Below are positions 1 through 8,104 of a stretch of 64,000 nucleotides of DNA, in pieces (the stretch's first letter is position 1; each line of letters starts with the position of its first letter). The notes beneath the pieces were generated by a model, which was not told the DNA's origin, made no database searches, and saw only the letters and a program-made list of their open reading frames with translations. The translations under genes and the position numbers were made by a program. The stretch lies in assembly GCF_024159265.1 (NCBI RefSeq), contig NZ_JAMYWY010000001.1:2294001-2358000 (forward strand), in the 5' to 3' direction. The stretch comes from Paenibacillus sp. 1781tsa1. Its GTDB lineage: Bacteria > Bacillota > Bacilli > Paenibacillales > Paenibacillaceae.

Positions 1-1138
1 ATTGCCAGATCATCTCGGTCCGGCGTGTCTCGTATTGCAATTTCATGGCTTCACGATCGATTACCGCCTGTTTGGCTTTCTCTTCTTCGGCATCTGTCTC
101 GGTATCGATCGGCACAACGGCCTCTGCGGCCAGTTCTACATCTGCTCCATTGGATTTAGCGTTAGGTATATCCAGAACTTTTTTTAGTGGTACAGGTGGT
201 GTGCGGTTAGAATGGACACTTTCCATGCCTGAGGCTGTGTTACCTGTTGATTCTACCTCAGGGGTATCTTCTCGGAGTACTGCTTCATAATAGGTGTCCA
301 ACACGTCCAGTTCCAGATCAAGTCGCTCTTGGGCTTTCTCGGCCCAGCTATAATCGAGTTCCAACAAGCGGTTCGTCAAATGAGATTCGAGAGCAGCTCC
401 GGCATCGGATAACGAAACTTTGGCTGTCTGCACATGCATGTTCTCCGCGAGCCTTGGACTGAGATCACGTCGGTTCAGCTTGGTGCCGAATTTTTCTATA
501 ATTTCACCCGAGCGAAGGGAGATGCCGAGAAAATGCAATTCTTCCCGTTTCAAATCACAGGCGAATTCTACCTTGAAACAGACACCGAGCCAAGGCTCAT
601 ATACGGCTGGCGCTGTAGCGCGCAATTGCCGTTTGGCAGCCTGTTCGAACAGATTCACGAAGGCACCGCCTTCACGGGCTGCGCCGAAAATCTGTTGGAG
701 CCTGCGACTGCCATACACCACTTCTTCACGCAATATTCGTCCTGGTCCCAGTAGTGGCATGGATGGAGTAATGCCGAAATAACGGCCCAGGATGGTTTCT
801 TTTGGTGGCTCGCCTTGAGGACTACCGTTGGTTACGCCATTCTTTTCAGTAGGGTCAGGTACAATTGAAGGTAATGCTTGCGCAGCTTTGGCTTCTGCTG
901 CTTCAATGGCCTGCTGATAACTGTCCGGATCGAATATAAATGTAAAGGACATCGTCTCAGCGGGTGCTCCGGTTCGCTCCACGAATCCCCAATAATAGGG
1001 GCGATTGGTCAATGCTTTGTCCGCCTCGGGCGAAAGTTTTACTGTCACATGGGCAGGGGAACGCTCCATAATCTGACAATCGAGTGCTTCCAGATAGGTG
1101 AGCACATAAGCCTGCACTTCATGGGGAGACATGGTCAT
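1..1138 (-). CDS. yqhG: YqhG family protein (3' end outside window)
   Basis: Partial gene on the minus strand; about 379 codons are visible and the stop lies beyond position 1. The start ATG at 1138 sits behind a good AAAGGAGGT site embedded in the last codons of the helicase gene, whose stop is only three bases upstream, so the two are translationally linked. An in-frame ATG two codons later (1132) is possible. The protein begins MTMSPHEVQAYVLTYLE and has the look of Bacillus YqhG (function unknown), also found beside the YqhH helicase in B. subtilis. The first ~270 residues resemble the family core. After that comes an acidic, Glu/Ala-rich stretch with no recognisable domain, making this copy longer than I recall for Bacillus. 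No signal peptide or membrane segment is seen. The family call rests on sequence memory plus gene neighbourhood; the function is unknown. Confidence 0.75.
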   Translation of the reverse strand, partial: MTMSPHEVQAYVLTYLEALDCQIMERSPAHVTVKLSPEADKALTNRPYYWGFVERTGAPAETMSFTFIFDPDSYQQAIEAAEAKAAQALPSIVPDPTEKNGVTNGSPQGEPPKETILGRYFGITPSMPLLGPGRILREEVVYGSRRLQQIFGAAREGGAFVNLFEQAAKRQLRATAPAVYEPWLGVCFKVEFACDLKREELHFLGISLRSGEIIEKFGTKLNRRDLSPRLAENMHVQTAKVSLSDAGAALESHLTNRLLELDYSWAEKAQERLDLELDVLDTYYEAVLREDTPEVESTGNTASGMESVHSNRTPPVPLKKVLDIPNAKSNGADVELAAEAVVPIDTETDAEEEKAKQAVIDREAMKLQYETRRTEMIWQ

Positions 1139-1141
1139 GGG

Positions 1142-2905
1142 TCAGCTACCTCCTTTGCGAAGATCTAACAACCCGGATACGGCAGGGCCTTCATCGGCAA
1201 CCTCCCGTTGAATGGAGTTCAGCGATTGTCCAAGTGAATCCATTTTACGGCGAATATCTTCATCATTTTGTGATTCCAGCATGATTTTGTACAAACTTTT
1301 CTCAATGGACTCCTTCTTCTCCAGCCGTTCCAGAATGACATCCAGCCCGCCGATCACCATCTCAAACATATTGATCTTCTCATGCAGCAGATTCAGAATA
1401 TGTTCCTCAATAGTTCCGGTCGTGGATAGGTTGAAAATGTTCACATCATTTTGCTGTCCCAGCCGGTGTACCCGGCCGATTCGCTGCTCTACCCGCATAG
1501 GGTTCCAGGGCAGATCAAAGTTGATCATATGATGGCAAAATTGCAGATTAATGCCTTCGCCACCCGCTTCAGTTGCAATCATGGCCTGCACACGCCCACG
1601 GAAGAGATCCATCATCCAGTCTTTTTTGCCTCGATTCATACCACCCCGATAGGGTACAGCCGTAAGCCCGTTGTTGCGGAAATAGTTTAGCAGATACTCC
1701 TGCGTGGCCCGGTATTCGGTGAAGATAATTACTTTTTCATTCATGTTCCGAATCAGTTCCATCGTTTTCTCGGCTTTGGTATTTTCCTTGATCGCTTTAA
1801 TATGGGCAACGAGTTCCCAAATCTTGTCCCGAAGGGGAGAGTCCAGCGGAAGTTTCTTCGACAGATTAACCAGTGTCACGAATACCGCATCCCGACTGCT
1901 ACACACTTCACGCTGCAAAGTAACAAGGGAGAGCATACTGCTCAGGTTGCCGCCAGCTTCCTGGTACTGATCTTTAACAAAGGAAGTCACGCCATCATAA
2001 AGCGCTTGTTCTTCGGGCGATAGTTGCAGATTCACGTTGGAGACGTTCCGTTTGGTAAATTGAACGGGGCCTTCTCCGCGGCGGTTCCGAATCATGACTT
2101 TGGATAACTCGTTCTTAAGCTGTTCCTGATTTTTCGGAACACGTTTGTCTACGACAAAGTTGGCCGCAAAGTCACCCTGACGACCCAACTGACCGGGCTT
2201 CAGCAGGTTGATCAGATTGAACAACTCACTCATATCGTTCTGCACAGGTGTAGCTGTGAGCAGCAAACAATACTTTTTGCGCAATTTCAACATGAATTGA
2301 TAGTTGGTTGTTTTCTTGTTTTTGAGCTTATGGGCCTCATCAATAATGATCATGTCGTAATCCGTATTCAGCAGCATATCTTTATGGGGGTCACGTTTGG
2401 CGGTATCCATGGAAGCTACAACCACTTCATTCTGCCAGGAATAGGCCTTTTTCTGGGCAATGGCAGGAATGCCAAATTTCGAATTCAGCTCCCGCACCCA
2501 TTGCAGCACAAGAGAGGCAGGCACGAGAATAAGTACCTTGGATACGAGACCCCGCACCATATATTCTTTCAGAATGAGACCGGCTTCAATGGTTTTGCCA
2601 AGACCCACCTCATCGGCGAGAATGGCCCGGCCTGACATTTCAAATAATACTCTGCGTGCAGTGTCCATCTGGTGAGGGAGTGGAGTAAGGCCCTGTAGAT
2701 GTTTCAAACATTGAATTTCGTCAAAATTGGGAATGAGATTGGTTTCTTCGGCTTGAATGCCCAGTTGGAAGAGTCGATAATCCCCCCAAGGGCCTCCTTT
2801 ATCCAGTCGCGATTCCAACTGATTGATCCAGCTTCGATCAAATTCCAACGGAACGGGCAGTTCGGCTACGGTTTGATTCATGTGGTGCGGATTTTTCCGG
2901 TTCAT
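1142..2905 (-). CDS. yqhH: SNF2-family helicase YqhH
   Basis: A 587-residue DEAD/SNF2-type ATPase. Helicase motif I is ADEVGLGKTIEAG near residue 95, the DEAH box is IIIDEAHKLKN near residue 188, motif III is LLLTATPVQN, and the C-terminal RecA-like half carries ATEAGGEGINLQ and QRIGRVHRLGQ (motifs V and VI). This is the RapA/SNF2 arrangement without extra DNA-binding domains. The ATG at 2905 follows GGGGAGGAAG at good spacing. It is the first gene of a minus-strand pair with yqhG. YqhH-type proteins are presumed to be ATP-driven nucleic-acid translocases acting in the cytoplasm; the precise substrate is not known to me. Family assignment is firm; the YqhH name is supported by the adjacent yqhG. 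Confidence 0.9.
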   Translation of the reverse strand: MNRKNPHHMNQTVAELPVPLEFDRSWINQLESRLDKGGPWGDYRLFQLGIQAEETNLIPNFDEIQCLKHLQGLTPLPHQMDTARRVLFEMSGRAILADEVGLGKTIEAGLILKEYMVRGLVSKVLILVPASLVLQWVRELNSKFGIPAIAQKKAYSWQNEVVVASMDTAKRDPHKDMLLNTDYDMIIIDEAHKLKNKKTTNYQFMLKLRKKYCLLLTATPVQNDMSELFNLINLLKPGQLGRQGDFAANFVVDKRVPKNQEQLKNELSKVMIRNRRGEGPVQFTKRNVSNVNLQLSPEEQALYDGVTSFVKDQYQEAGGNLSSMLSLVTLQREVCSSRDAVFVTLVNLSKKLPLDSPLRDKIWELVAHIKAIKENTKAEKTMELIRNMNEKVIIFTEYRATQEYLLNYFRNNGLTAVPYRGGMNRGKKDWMMDLFRGRVQAMIATEAGGEGINLQFCHHMINFDLPWNPMRVEQRIGRVHRLGQQNDVNIFNLSTTGTIEEHILNLLHEKINMFEMVIGGLDVILERLEKKESIEKSLYKIMLESQNDEDIRRKMDSLGQSLNSIQREVADEGPAVSGLLDLRKGGS

Positions 2906-2989
2906 GGTGCTTCCTCCCCTGCCATACGTGATGACGTTTTATTCGTAGGTAATAGTATGGACGAATGAGAGTCAGTTCATAACTATGTG

Positions 2990-3180
2990 GGTTCAAATAA
3001 GGAATATTTACACTTGTCACTCCGATGACAGATTAACCTACCGATCGCTGTTATCCCCAGATTTTTTTGATTCCCTTCTCCAAAGGGGAAAACCCGGGGA
3101 TAAAGGCGAACGCTTCGCTTCTTTAGGTTATTTCTGTCCTCTCCGTTCATGTGTAAAAAGTTTAGTTGAACCAATGTGAA
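2990..3180. repeat. structured intergenic element, candidate dispersed repeat
   Basis: This stretch between the divergent yqhH and nrdJ genes is unusually rich in self-complementarity. TTATCCCC (3051-3058) pairs with GGGGATAA (3096-3103); inside lies TTCCCTT/AAGGGGAA (3071-3090, one bulge); GCGAA (3106-3110) pairs with TTCGC (3114-3118) over a 3-base loop. A minus-strand frame of 63 codons runs through it (2983-3174) without a convincing ribosome binding site. From memory, near-identical short frames are annotated in many Paenibacillus genomes, which suggests a dispersed intergenic repeat. Copy number cannot be seen here, and a structured RNA is the main alternative. Confidence 0.35.
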
Positions 3181-3255
3181 CTACAGTTTATAACGAGAAG
3201 CTTGTCCGAGCAGGAGAGTCTAAAAAATAAGGTCTGTGATAAAAGTTATATAGAA

Positions 3256-3271
3256 AATCAATATATAGTGT
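3256..3271. promoter_or_regulatory. NrdR box 1 upstream of nrdJ
   Basis: AATCAATATATAGTGT matches the NrdR-box consensus (ACACWATATATWGTGT) at 14 of 16 positions. NrdR is the ATP/dATP-sensing repressor of bacterial ribonucleotide reductase genes, and its boxes normally come in pairs a few helical turns apart, as seen here with the second site at 3289-3304. The box lies about 95 bases upstream of the nrdJ start. Confidence 0.65.
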
Positions 3272-3288
3272 AATATACTTAGTTTGTA

Positions 3289-3304
3289 TCACTATATGTG
3301 GTGT
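3289..3304. promoter_or_regulatory. NrdR box 2 upstream of nrdJ
   Basis: TCACTATATGTGGTGT matches the NrdR consensus at 13 of 16 positions. Its start is 33 bases from the start of box 1, close to three helical turns and to the spacing known for paired NrdR sites. Together the boxes predict repression of nrdJ when dNTP pools are high. Confidence 0.6.
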
Positions 3305-3365
3305 TTCATCATAATTTACTCTTGTAGTGAAAATGGAGCGTTATTCGGGGAGGTTGAACGTAGCG

Positions 3366-6300
3366 ATGAAATCAAACCAACGATCTTACCAATTAGAAGG
3401 ACTCAGCGAAAAAATATTTCTGGACCGATACGCCTGGAAGGACGCTGATTCGAATCATGCCAAGGTCGGGGATGTCGTGTTGGTATTAACGAAGGATGAC
3501 CCCAAGTTCCCAACCAAGGAAGTGGGCGAAATTATAGAACGTCAGGGTCAGCTCGTACAAGTAAGGACTCGAAGCGGAGAGATCACCGAGACCAGCGTGG
3601 AGAAACTGACACTCAACATCGAAAAAACACCGGAAGAGATGTGGGACCGTCTTGCCAAAACGATGGCTGCAGTCGAATCCACAGCGGATCAGCGGGCAAC
3701 GTGGGAGTCCAAGTTCCGCTCCGTGTTGGAAGATTGGAAGTTAGTACCCGGAGGGCGCATTGCTGCTGGTGCGGGGGCAAGTGATGAACTGACACTCTTC
3801 AATTGTTATGTCATTCCGTCTCCGCAGGACAGTCGGGGTGGCATCATGAAGACCTTGACCGAGATGACGGAGATTATGGCGCGTGGGGGAGGTGTGGGCA
3901 TTAATTTGTCCTCTTTGCGTCCTCGCCGAGCGGTGGTGAAAGGTGTCAACGGATCATCCAGCGGTTCCGTATCGTGGGGCGGATTGTTCAGTTATACGAC
4001 AGGACTGATTGAACAGGGCGGAAGCCGCCGGGGTGCGCTCATGCTGATGATGAATGACTGGCATCCAGATGTGCTTGATTTTATTACCGTGAAACAAACG
4101 ATGGGGCAGGTGACCAATGCCAACCTGTCTGTGTGTGTAAGCAACGCATTTATGGAGGCTGTCAAGCAGGACGGAGAGTGGGATTTGGTTTTTCCCGATA
4201 CGAACGATCCTGAATATGACACTGTATGGAACGGAGATATGCAGCAATGGAAAGCCGCAGGTCATTCGGTGGTGCACTATCGTACGCTGAAGGCGCGCGA
4301 AATCTGGCATACCATTATTGAATCAGCCTGGAAATCGGCAGAGCCTGGTGTGGTATTCATGGAGTACTACAACCAGATGTCCAACAGCTGGTACTTTAAT
4401 CCGATCATCTGTACTAATCCTTGTTTTCATCCAAAGACCAGAATTACAACTGAATACGGCCTTATCACAATAGAAGAACTATATAAACGGACAGCAGGCA
4501 AATCATTTCTAGTTGGAACAGATCATCGTCTTGTTGAGCAGGCAAAGGTTGTAGGTGGCAGATCATATGAAATTCCAGAATTGCATCTGAGAACAGCAAT
4601 CGTTTATCCAACTGGAATAAAAGAGACGTTAACAGTTCATCTTCAAAATGGATTGGAAATTAGCGTGACATCTGATCATCAGTTATATACTAATTCAGGT
4701 TGGAAACAAGCTAAAGACTTGACTTTGGAGGACTATATCTATATCCAATCAGCCGAAGGAGCTTTTGCCAAGGAAGATCAGCTGGGAGAGGAATGGGGGC
4801 TTTTTCTGGGATGGTTAACCGGAGATGGTTGGGTCTCTAAGCGTGGTGAAGTTGGTATGGTTTTTGGTGCAGAGGATGAGGAAGTTATTCCGCAGTTGAT
4901 TGATGCTGGAGAAAAAATATCAGGCGTAAGAGCAAAAGTGTATCAAAGAACAAATGGAACAAAACAAGTTTATTGGTGGCGTAAAAAGCTGATTGAAGAA
5001 ATTCTAAGATTAGGTGTGAAGGCAGTTAAAGGACCTGAGAAGGAAGTTCCAGAAATAATATTTACTTCTTCGAAGAAAACCATTACCGCTTTTTTACAGG
5101 CTTTATTTAGTGCGGATGGCACTGTATACGAAAGAGATGAGATGCATCGTACAGCAAGATTAACTTCATCTTCCAAGAAATTATTGCAGGGCGTTCAGCT
5201 GCTTTTGCTGAATTATGGAATCAACAGCTCTATTTACGCACGCCCAAAGTCATCACAAGCCATGTTTAAATACACAACAAAAGATGGAGATCACAGGACA
5301 TATTCCAGTAATGGGTTCTATAAATTGGTCGTGTCAGGGAACAACTTACTTACGTTTAAAGAGAAGATTGGTTTTAAATATGTAACAAGAAAACAGCATG
5401 CTTTAGAACGAATTGCCAGACCATCTAGAAAATCAGAAAAGTTTATGTCGAAAGTAAAAACAATAGAAAAGGGAGAGCAAGTTACTGTATATGACATAAC
5501 TGAGCCTGTGACTCACTCCCTGATCGCTGGTGGAATTGTTGCTCATAACTGCGGGGAACAAGGCCTGCCTGGTTGGGGTGTATGTAATCTGTCAGCAATT
5601 AATCTGTCCAAATTCTACGATGAGACGAATGATGATGTGGCATGGGATGAACTGGCGGAAACCACTCGCATCTCGGCTAGATTTTTGGATAATGTCATCG
5701 ATGCAACACCATATCATTTTGAGGAAAACAGATTGAATCAGCAGCGTGAACGCCGGGTTGGGCTTGGCACTATGGGACTGGCAGAGCTGATGATTAAGCT
5801 GCGTATAAGGTACGGCAGTCCTGAATCCCTTGAATTTCTGGATAAACTGTATGGATTCATGGCGAAGGAGGCTTATCTGGCATCGGCAGAGATTGCAGCA
5901 GAGAAGGGAGCTTTCCCTGCTTTCGAAGCTGAACCGTACTTACAGAGTGGATTCATGAAAAACATGGTTGCAACGTACCCTGAAGTTGGAGAGGCCATTC
6001 GCAAACAGGGCATTCGAAATGTCACACTGATCACACAGGCGCCAACGGGAAGTACAGGTACGATGGTGGGCACATCAACAGGGATTGAGCCGTATTTCGC
6101 CTTCAAGTATTTCCGTCAGAGCCGTCTAGGTTATGATGAACAGTTCGTACCGATTGCGCAAGATTGGCTGGATGAACATCCGGGTGAAGCTTTACCAGAT
6201 TATTATGTGACAGCCATGGATCTGTCGGCTGAAAATCACATACGGGTGCAGGCTGCGATTCAGCAATGGGTGGATAGTTCCATCTCGAAGACGGCCAATT

Positions 6301-7142
6301 GTCCAGCTGATTTTACAGTGGAGGATACCGCTGAGCTTTACGAACTGGCCTTTGACCTTGGCTGCAAGGGAGTAACGATATACCGCGATGGCAGCAGGGA
6401 TGTGCAGGTGTTGTCCACGTCGAAGAAGGAAGAGACCAAGGACGAAGATGTAGAGTCGACATTAGATACTAACTTGGAGACACTTCCTGATGTGTCAGTT
6501 AGTGAATTGACGAATAATGCTGAAGTGCAGGCAAGTGATGGAATTTCCAATAGCCAGGTTGGTGTTAGAACGCATTCTTCGGATCAAGCCCCTTCCTCTT
6601 CTACAGTGCTGGATAAACAATACAGAAGCCGTCCTCAGGTACTGCGCGGTGCCACATACAAAATCAATACGCCATTCGGGATGGCTTACATTACGATCAA
6701 TGATCTGGAGGGAACGCCGGGTGAAATATTCCTGAACGTGGGCAAAGCGGGATCGGACGTGTTCGCCATGGCTGAGGCACTCGGTCGAGTATGCTCTCTG
6801 TTCCTGCGATACGGAGATCATGGGCACAAGGTTGAACTGTTGATCAAACATCTCAAGGGAATCGGCGGTTCAGGAGCGATTGGCTTTGGAGCCAACCGGG
6901 TGGAATCGATTGCTGATGCCGTCGCCAAAGCATTGGAAAGTCATGTACAGAGCAATGTGCAGGAGAACGAAACTGAAGAATTGAAAGAACAGAACCAAGT
7001 GGAGAGCGCGCATCCACAAGTGGAGAAGCAGAAAACCTTTACCGAATCGAGAGATTTGTGCCCTTCATGTGGCTCAGCATCCCTGATGAATGTCGAAGGA
7101 TGTAAAACATGCAGTCAATGTGGGTATAGCAAGTGCAATTAA
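3366..7142 (+). CDS. nrdJ: Adenosylcobalamin-dependent (class II) ribonucleotide reductase with an in-frame intein
   Basis: Encodes a class II ribonucleotide reductase precursor of 1258 residues, about 882 after protein splicing. It makes deoxyribonucleotides in the cytoplasm using adenosylcobalamin. Recognisable parts are an N-terminal region with VPGGRIAAGAG and FNCYVIPSPQD, then the loop TNPC, which is interrupted by an intein (4422-5549) and resumes as CGEQGLPGWGVCNLSAINL. A radical-enzyme barrel follows with APTGSTGTMVGTSTGIEP. After a Ser/Thr/Asp-rich linker comes the C-terminal domain (RPQVLRGATYKINTPFG) and a terminal zinc ribbon (CPSCG...CSQCGYSKC). The ATG at 3366 has GGGGAGG 12 bases upstream. 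An upstream in-frame GTG (3327) lacks a ribosome site, so I prefer 3366. Two NrdR-like boxes lie upstream. It is monocistronic by position. Confidence 0.95.
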   Translation: MKSNQRSYQLEGLSEKIFLDRYAWKDADSNHAKVGDVVLVLTKDDPKFPTKEVGEIIERQGQLVQVRTRSGEITETSVEKLTLNIEKTPEEMWDRLAKTMAAVESTADQRATWESKFRSVLEDWKLVPGGRIAAGAGASDELTLFNCYVIPSPQDSRGGIMKTLTEMTEIMARGGGVGINLSSLRPRRAVVKGVNGSSSGSVSWGGLFSYTTGLIEQGGSRRGALMLMMNDWHPDVLDFITVKQTMGQVTNANLSVCVSNAFMEAVKQDGEWDLVFPDTNDPEYDTVWNGDMQQWKAAGHSVVHYRTLKAREIWHTIIESAWKSAEPGVVFMEYYNQMSNSWYFNPIICTNPCFHPKTRITTEYGLITIEELYKRTAGKSFLVGTDHRLVEQAKVVGGRSYEIPELHLRTAIVYPTGIKETLTVHLQNGLEISVTSDHQLYTNSGWKQAKDLTLEDYIYIQSAEGAFAKEDQLGEEWGLFLGWLTGDGWVSKRGEVGMVFGAEDEEVIPQLIDAGEKISGVRAKVYQRTNGTKQVYWWRKKLIEEILRLGVKAVKGPEKEVPEIIFTSSKKTITAFLQALFSADGTVYERDEMHRTARLTSSSKKLLQGVQLLLLNYGINSSIYARPKSSQAMFKYTTKDGDHRTYSSNGFYKLVVSGNNLLTFKEKIGFKYVTRKQHALERIARPSRKSEKFMSKVKTIEKGEQVTVYDITEPVTHSLIAGGIVAHNCGEQGLPGWGVCNLSAINLSKFYDETNDDVAWDELAETTRISARFLDNVIDATPYHFEENRLNQQRERRVGLGTMGLAELMIKLRIRYGSPESLEFLDKLYGFMAKEAYLASAEIAAEKGAFPAFEAEPYLQSGFMKNMVATYPEVGEAIRKQGIRNVTLITQAPTGSTGTMVGTSTGIEPYFAFKYFRQSRLGYDEQFVPIAQDWLDEHPGEALPDYYVTAMDLSAENHIRVQAAIQQWVDSSISKTANCPADFTVEDTAELYELAFDLGCKGVTIYRDGSRDVQVLSTSKKEETKDEDVESTLDTNLETLPDVSVSELTNNAEVQASDGISNSQVGVRTHSSDQAPSSSTVLDKQYRSRPQVLRGATYKINTPFGMAYITINDLEGTPGEIFLNVGKAGSDVFAMAEALGRVCSLFLRYGDHGHKVELLIKHLKGIGGSGAIGFGANRVESIADAVAKALESHVQSNVQENETEELKEQNQVESAHPQVEKQKTFTESRDLCPSCGSASLMNVEGCKTCSQCGYSKCN
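4422..5549 (+). other. LAGLIDADG-type intein inside NrdJ
   Basis: A 376-residue in-frame insertion splits the conserved TNPCGEQ loop of NrdJ. It starts with Cys1 (CFHPKTRITTEYG, block A). Block B is TSDHQLYTNSGWK, with the TxxH signature. The two endonuclease motifs are LFLGWLTGDGW and LQALFSADGTV. The insert ends with VYDITEPVTHSLIAGGIVAHN, giving the His-Asn pair, and the next extein residue is Cys. All residues needed for standard class 1 splicing are therefore present. Both endonuclease motifs keep their acidic residue, so homing activity may persist. The DNA is visibly more A+T-rich than the flanking nrdJ sequence, consistent with horizontal arrival. Confidence 0.93.
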
Positions 7143-7171
7143 ATAGCATTTGAAAAAAAGAGAAAAAGAAA

Positions 7172-7208
7172 AGGCGTTCCATGACTCCATCAAGAGTCAG
7201 GAATGCCT
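7172..7208 (-). terminator. Rho-independent terminator of the cat gene
   Basis: AGGCGTTCC (7172-7180) pairs with GGAATGCCT (7200-7208) and TGACTC with GAGTCA, around a six-base loop. On the minus strand the stem is followed by a T-rich run (7171 downward), so it terminates the minus-strand cat gene. It may also stop nrdJ transcripts arriving from the other side. Confidence 0.75.
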
Positions 7209-7225
7209 CTTCGTCATTTAGCTAA

Positions 7226-7873
7226 CTAACACCATTCATGACTACGATCTGCCAATGCTTGCAATTCGTTGAATAGAACCCCAGCATGATAGCCATCGCA
7301 CACGGCGTGGTGTAACTGAATAGATAAGGGAAGATAGACTTTATCGTTTAGTTGAACATACTTCCCCATCGTAAAAATAGGCAACAAGTAGGTTCCCTCA
7401 TTGTAAATATTCAGATTAAATCCTGTAAAGTTCACCCAGGGAATGCTGGAAACGGGAAATGTATTCGGTGGTTCATTGGGTTTCGCAACCAATTGTTTGT
7501 GATCTTTGTAATTGTTCATATCTTCCAGATAACGATTGTGGAACGTCTCGAAATCTTCATGGAATGCCGTCCAGATCGTTGAGAAACGTTTGTCATCCTC
7601 ATGAAAAATCGTATAACTCGGAGACATTTCATCCCAGTAGCCCAATTTCCCCTCGGCATCAAAACAGGTTCGAAATTCTCTGTGTGCATTGACGACCGTA
7701 GAGATCATATGAATAAGAGCTGGGTAGAACTTCATGCCTTTAAGTTTTATTTGAGCAATCAATAGCGTGATATCCAGATTAGCAGTCATGCTGTAGGTAC
7801 ATCTGACCTGATTCAAGTAGTGATCAAAGTAAGGCTTTCGATCCCACTGATCTAACACGATTGGATTAAACAT
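7226..7873 (-). CDS. cat: Type A chloramphenicol O-acetyltransferase
   Basis: 215 residues, the normal length for the classical trimeric CAT family, which inactivates chloramphenicol with acetyl-CoA in the cytoplasm. The catalytic motif HHAVCDGYH is intact: His189 is the general base and Asp193 the structural aspartate. Other family marks are the N-terminal WDRKPYFDHYL, SIPWVNFTGFNL and FTMGKY. The start ATG at 7873 has AGGAGG nine bases upstream, but that site is buried in a perfect 11-bp inverted repeat (7882-7892 / 7908-7918) and preceded by a predicted nine-codon leader (7910-7939). This is the arrangement of drug-inducible cat genes controlled by translation attenuation. A terminator follows at 7172-7208. 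It is flanked by ordinary chromosomal genes with no mobile element visible, so it is probably an intrinsic resistance gene. Confidence 0.93.
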   Translation of the reverse strand: MFNPIVLDQWDRKPYFDHYLNQVRCTYSMTANLDITLLIAQIKLKGMKFYPALIHMISTVVNAHREFRTCFDAEGKLGYWDEMSPSYTIFHEDDKRFSTIWTAFHEDFETFHNRYLEDMNNYKDHKQLVAKPNEPPNTFPVSSIPWVNFTGFNLNIYNEGTYLLPIFTMGKYVQLNDKVYLPLSIQLHHAVCDGYHAGVLFNELQALADRSHEWC

Positions 7874-7881
7874 AAGTTATA

Positions 7882-7918
7882 ACCTCCTAAATTTGAATAA
7901 TGCCTTCATTTAGGAGGT
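7882..7918 (-). promoter_or_regulatory. Translation-attenuation hairpin covering the cat ribosome binding site
   Basis: ACCTCCTAAAT (7882-7892 on the plus strand) and ATTTAGGAGGT (7908-7918) form a perfect 11-bp stem with a 15-base loop in the minus-strand mRNA. The 3' arm contains the AGGAGG of cat, so the ribosome site is hidden until the stem is opened. Known inducible cat genes of Gram-positive bacteria use this geometry: a ribosome stalled by chloramphenicol on the leader covers the 5' arm and frees the site. Confidence 0.8.
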
Positions 7919-7939
7919 ATATTTGACTGATTTGACCAT
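7910..7939 (-). CDS. cat leader peptide (9 aa, MVKSVKYTS)
   Basis: A nine-codon reading frame, ATG at 7939 to TAA at 7910, encodes MVKSVKYTS. Its last codons (ACC TCC TAA) lie in the 5' arm of the attenuation hairpin, so a ribosome stalled around codon 6 would cover that arm. Length, the MVK start and placement closely resemble leaders of cat-86-type genes. The upstream ribosome site is weak (GTGAT/TAGGA elements). Too short for normal gene finding; the call rests on its position relative to the hairpin. Confidence 0.7.
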   Translation of the reverse strand: MVKSVKYTS

Positions 7940-8104
7940 ATCCTATCACATTCCTAGTATCGTATTTTTAGAAATTGATCCCTCTCAGTATAACATAATA
8001 ATGAATGTGTGCTTATAGCGTAATCCTCCGCAAAACGCTTTTTCAACCTGTTTCTTTCCTTTATAATGAAAGTTGTCTTTATAACGAAGAAGAGAGGGGA
8101 TTAG

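Noticed and set aside
2983..3174. 63-codon minus-strand frame as a protein gene
   Set aside because: No ribosome site; it runs through a heavily self-complementary stretch better explained as a repeat or structured RNA.
3327..3365. Earlier GTG/ATG starts for nrdJ
   Set aside because: The 13 extra residues have no ribosome site, whereas ATG 3366 has GGGGAGG at usable spacing.
7226..7939. Recent acquisition of cat on a mobile element
   Set aside because: No transposase, inverted repeats or target duplication were seen around it, and neighbours are ordinary chromosomal genes.
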